Assembly (NCBI RefSeq): GCF_014650695.1
Contig: NZ_BMVL01000020.1
Location: 51,905 to 115,904 of the forward strand
From: Streptomyces avidinii
GTDB lineage: Bacteria; Actinomycetota; Actinomycetes; Streptomycetales; Streptomycetaceae
Length of the DNA: 64,000 bases
Direction: 5' to 3'
Positions 63,204 through 64,000 of this stretch are shown here, piece after piece (position 1 is the first letter of the stretch; every line of letters starts with the position of its first letter). Below the pieces are notes generated by a model. That model had not been told where the DNA came from. It saw only the letters and a list, made by a program, of their open reading frames with translations, and did no database searches. The position numbers were made by a program, and so were the translations under genes.

Positions 63204-63974
63204 ATGAGCGGAATTCTCGACGGCAAGCGCATCCTCATCACGGGTGTGCTGATGGAGTCGTCCATCGCCTTCCACACCGCCCGGCTGGCCCAGGAGCAGG
63301 GCGCCGAGGTCATCCTCACCGCCTGGCCGCGCCCGAGCCTGACCGAGCGCATCGCCAAGAAGCTGCCCAAGCCGGTCAAGGTGATCGAGCTCGACGTCAC
63401 CAACGACGAGCACCTGGCCCGCCTGGAGGGCCTCGTCCGCGACGAGCTCGGTGGCCTCGACGGCGTCGTCCACTCGATCGGCTTCGCGCCGCAGGACGCC
63501 CTCGGCGGCAACTTCCTGAACACGCCGTTCGAGTCGGTGGCCACGGCCATGCACGTCTCGGCGTTCTCGCTGAAGTCGCTGACCATGGCGTGCAAGCCGC
63601 TGTTCCCGGCGGAGGGCGCGGCCGTCGTCGGCCTCACCTTCGACGCGCAGTTCGCCTGGCCGCAGTACGACTGGATGGGCCCGGCCAAGGCCGCCCTGGA
63701 GGCCACCAGCCGCTACCTCGCCCGTGACCTGGGCAAGGAGAACATCCGCTGCAACCTGGTCTCGGCCGGTCCGATCGGCTCGATGGCCGCGAAGTCCATC
63801 CCGGGCTTCTCGGAGCTGGCGGACGTCTGGAACTCCCGCTCGATGCTGGAGTGGGACATGAGCGACCCGGAGCCGACGGGCAAGGGCGTCGTCGCCCTGC
63901 TCTCGGACTGGTTCCCGAAGACCACCGGCGAGATCGTCCACGTGGACGGCGGCCTGCACGCGATGGGTGCCTGA
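63204..63974 (+). CDS. fabI: Enoyl-ACP reductase, InhA-type
   Basis: A 256-residue enoyl-ACP reductase that uses NADH to complete the elongation cycle. Motifs are ILITGVLMESSIAFHTARLA (cofactor loop), VVHSIGFAPQDALGGNF and the catalytic Tyr-Lys spacing in YDWMGPAKAALEATSRYL. The form is close to mycobacterial InhA, the target of triclosan and activated isoniazid. It is translated just after fabG. The window ends 26 bp after its stop. Confidence 0.95.
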   Translation: MSGILDGKRILITGVLMESSIAFHTARLAQEQGAEVILTAWPRPSLTERIAKKLPKPVKVIELDVTNDEHLARLEGLVRDELGGLDGVVHSIGFAPQDALGGNFLNTPFESVATAMHVSAFSLKSLTMACKPLFPAEGAAVVGLTFDAQFAWPQYDWMGPAKAALEATSRYLARDLGKENIRCNLVSAGPIGSMAAKSIPGFSELADVWNSRSMLEWDMSDPEPTGKGVVALLSDWFPKTTGEIVHVDGGLHAMGA

Positions 63975-64000
63975 TCTCCGATCAGGTCTCCCGCGTCCGT

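Overview
The window is high-GC DNA with near-universal G/C at third codon positions, frequent GTG starts, many 4-bp start/stop overlaps, and families typical of Streptomyces: an LAETG-anchored surface protein, a 73-aa HTH protein matching Gbn, Asp23/AmaP stress genes and a VWA-fused cobalt chelatase helper. Gene order resembles, from memory and unchecked, the S. coelicolor SCO1814-SCO1875 chromosomal core in reverse. No tRNA, rRNA, transposase, phage gene or CRISPR array was seen. About 60 protein genes are supported.

Region by region. 1-5.2 kb: the end of a PhoX-type phosphatase, a small ORF, a double TerD protein, and a semialdehyde dehydrogenase divergent from an IclR regulator with a perfect operator-like palindrome between them. 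5.4-8.4 kb: membrane protein, histidine kinase and response regulator, coupled by overlapping codons. 8.5-16.3 kb: a penicillin-binding protein, GNAT, DsbA-like oxidoreductase, class V aminotransferase, amidohydrolase, the LAETG surface protein and a CapA-like phosphoesterase. 16.4-25.8 kb: cobalamin locus. A minus-strand operon starts at a cobalamin riboswitch and runs cobD-cobQ-(repeat element)-ChlI/ChlD-cobO-cobB; a CbiG-C/CobC fusion lies beyond a ZIP metal transporter. 25.8-27.5 kb: a PiT phosphate transporter with a small membrane partner, preceded by a PHO box. 27.7-34.4 kb: hydrolase, hypothetical protein, VOC protein, zinc metallopeptidase, an ABC-F ATPase with a short leader ORF, and gbn. 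34.5-41.3 kb: enoyl-CoA hydratase, five-gene Asp23/AmaP module, an atypical SDR, SURF1, a zinc-ribbon protein and a DEDDh-BRCT exonuclease. 40.7-45.7 kb: a TetR regulator divergent from a four-gene catabolic-looking operon (acetoacetate decarboxylase-like, SDR, two PF04909 amidohydrolases). 45.7-48.8 kb: a 1020-aa NACHT-LRR protein, a bacterial NLR. 48.9-51.7 kb: an alkylglycerol monooxygenase-like enzyme coupled to a lysoplasmalogenase and followed by a zinc alcohol dehydrogenase, a plausible ether-lipid cleavage set. 51.7-64 kb: subtilisin-like protease, DUF485 plus acetate-type symporter, moaA, small proteins, tyrS, tldE/tldD, and fabG-fabI at the right edge.

Most of the window is conserved-core material. 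The parts most worth following up are the NACHT-LRR protein, the ether-lipid trio, the in-frame dispersed repeat inside cobB with a second copy where cobN is expected, the GATC-rich palindrome upstream of gbn, and the leader ORF before the ABC-F gene.
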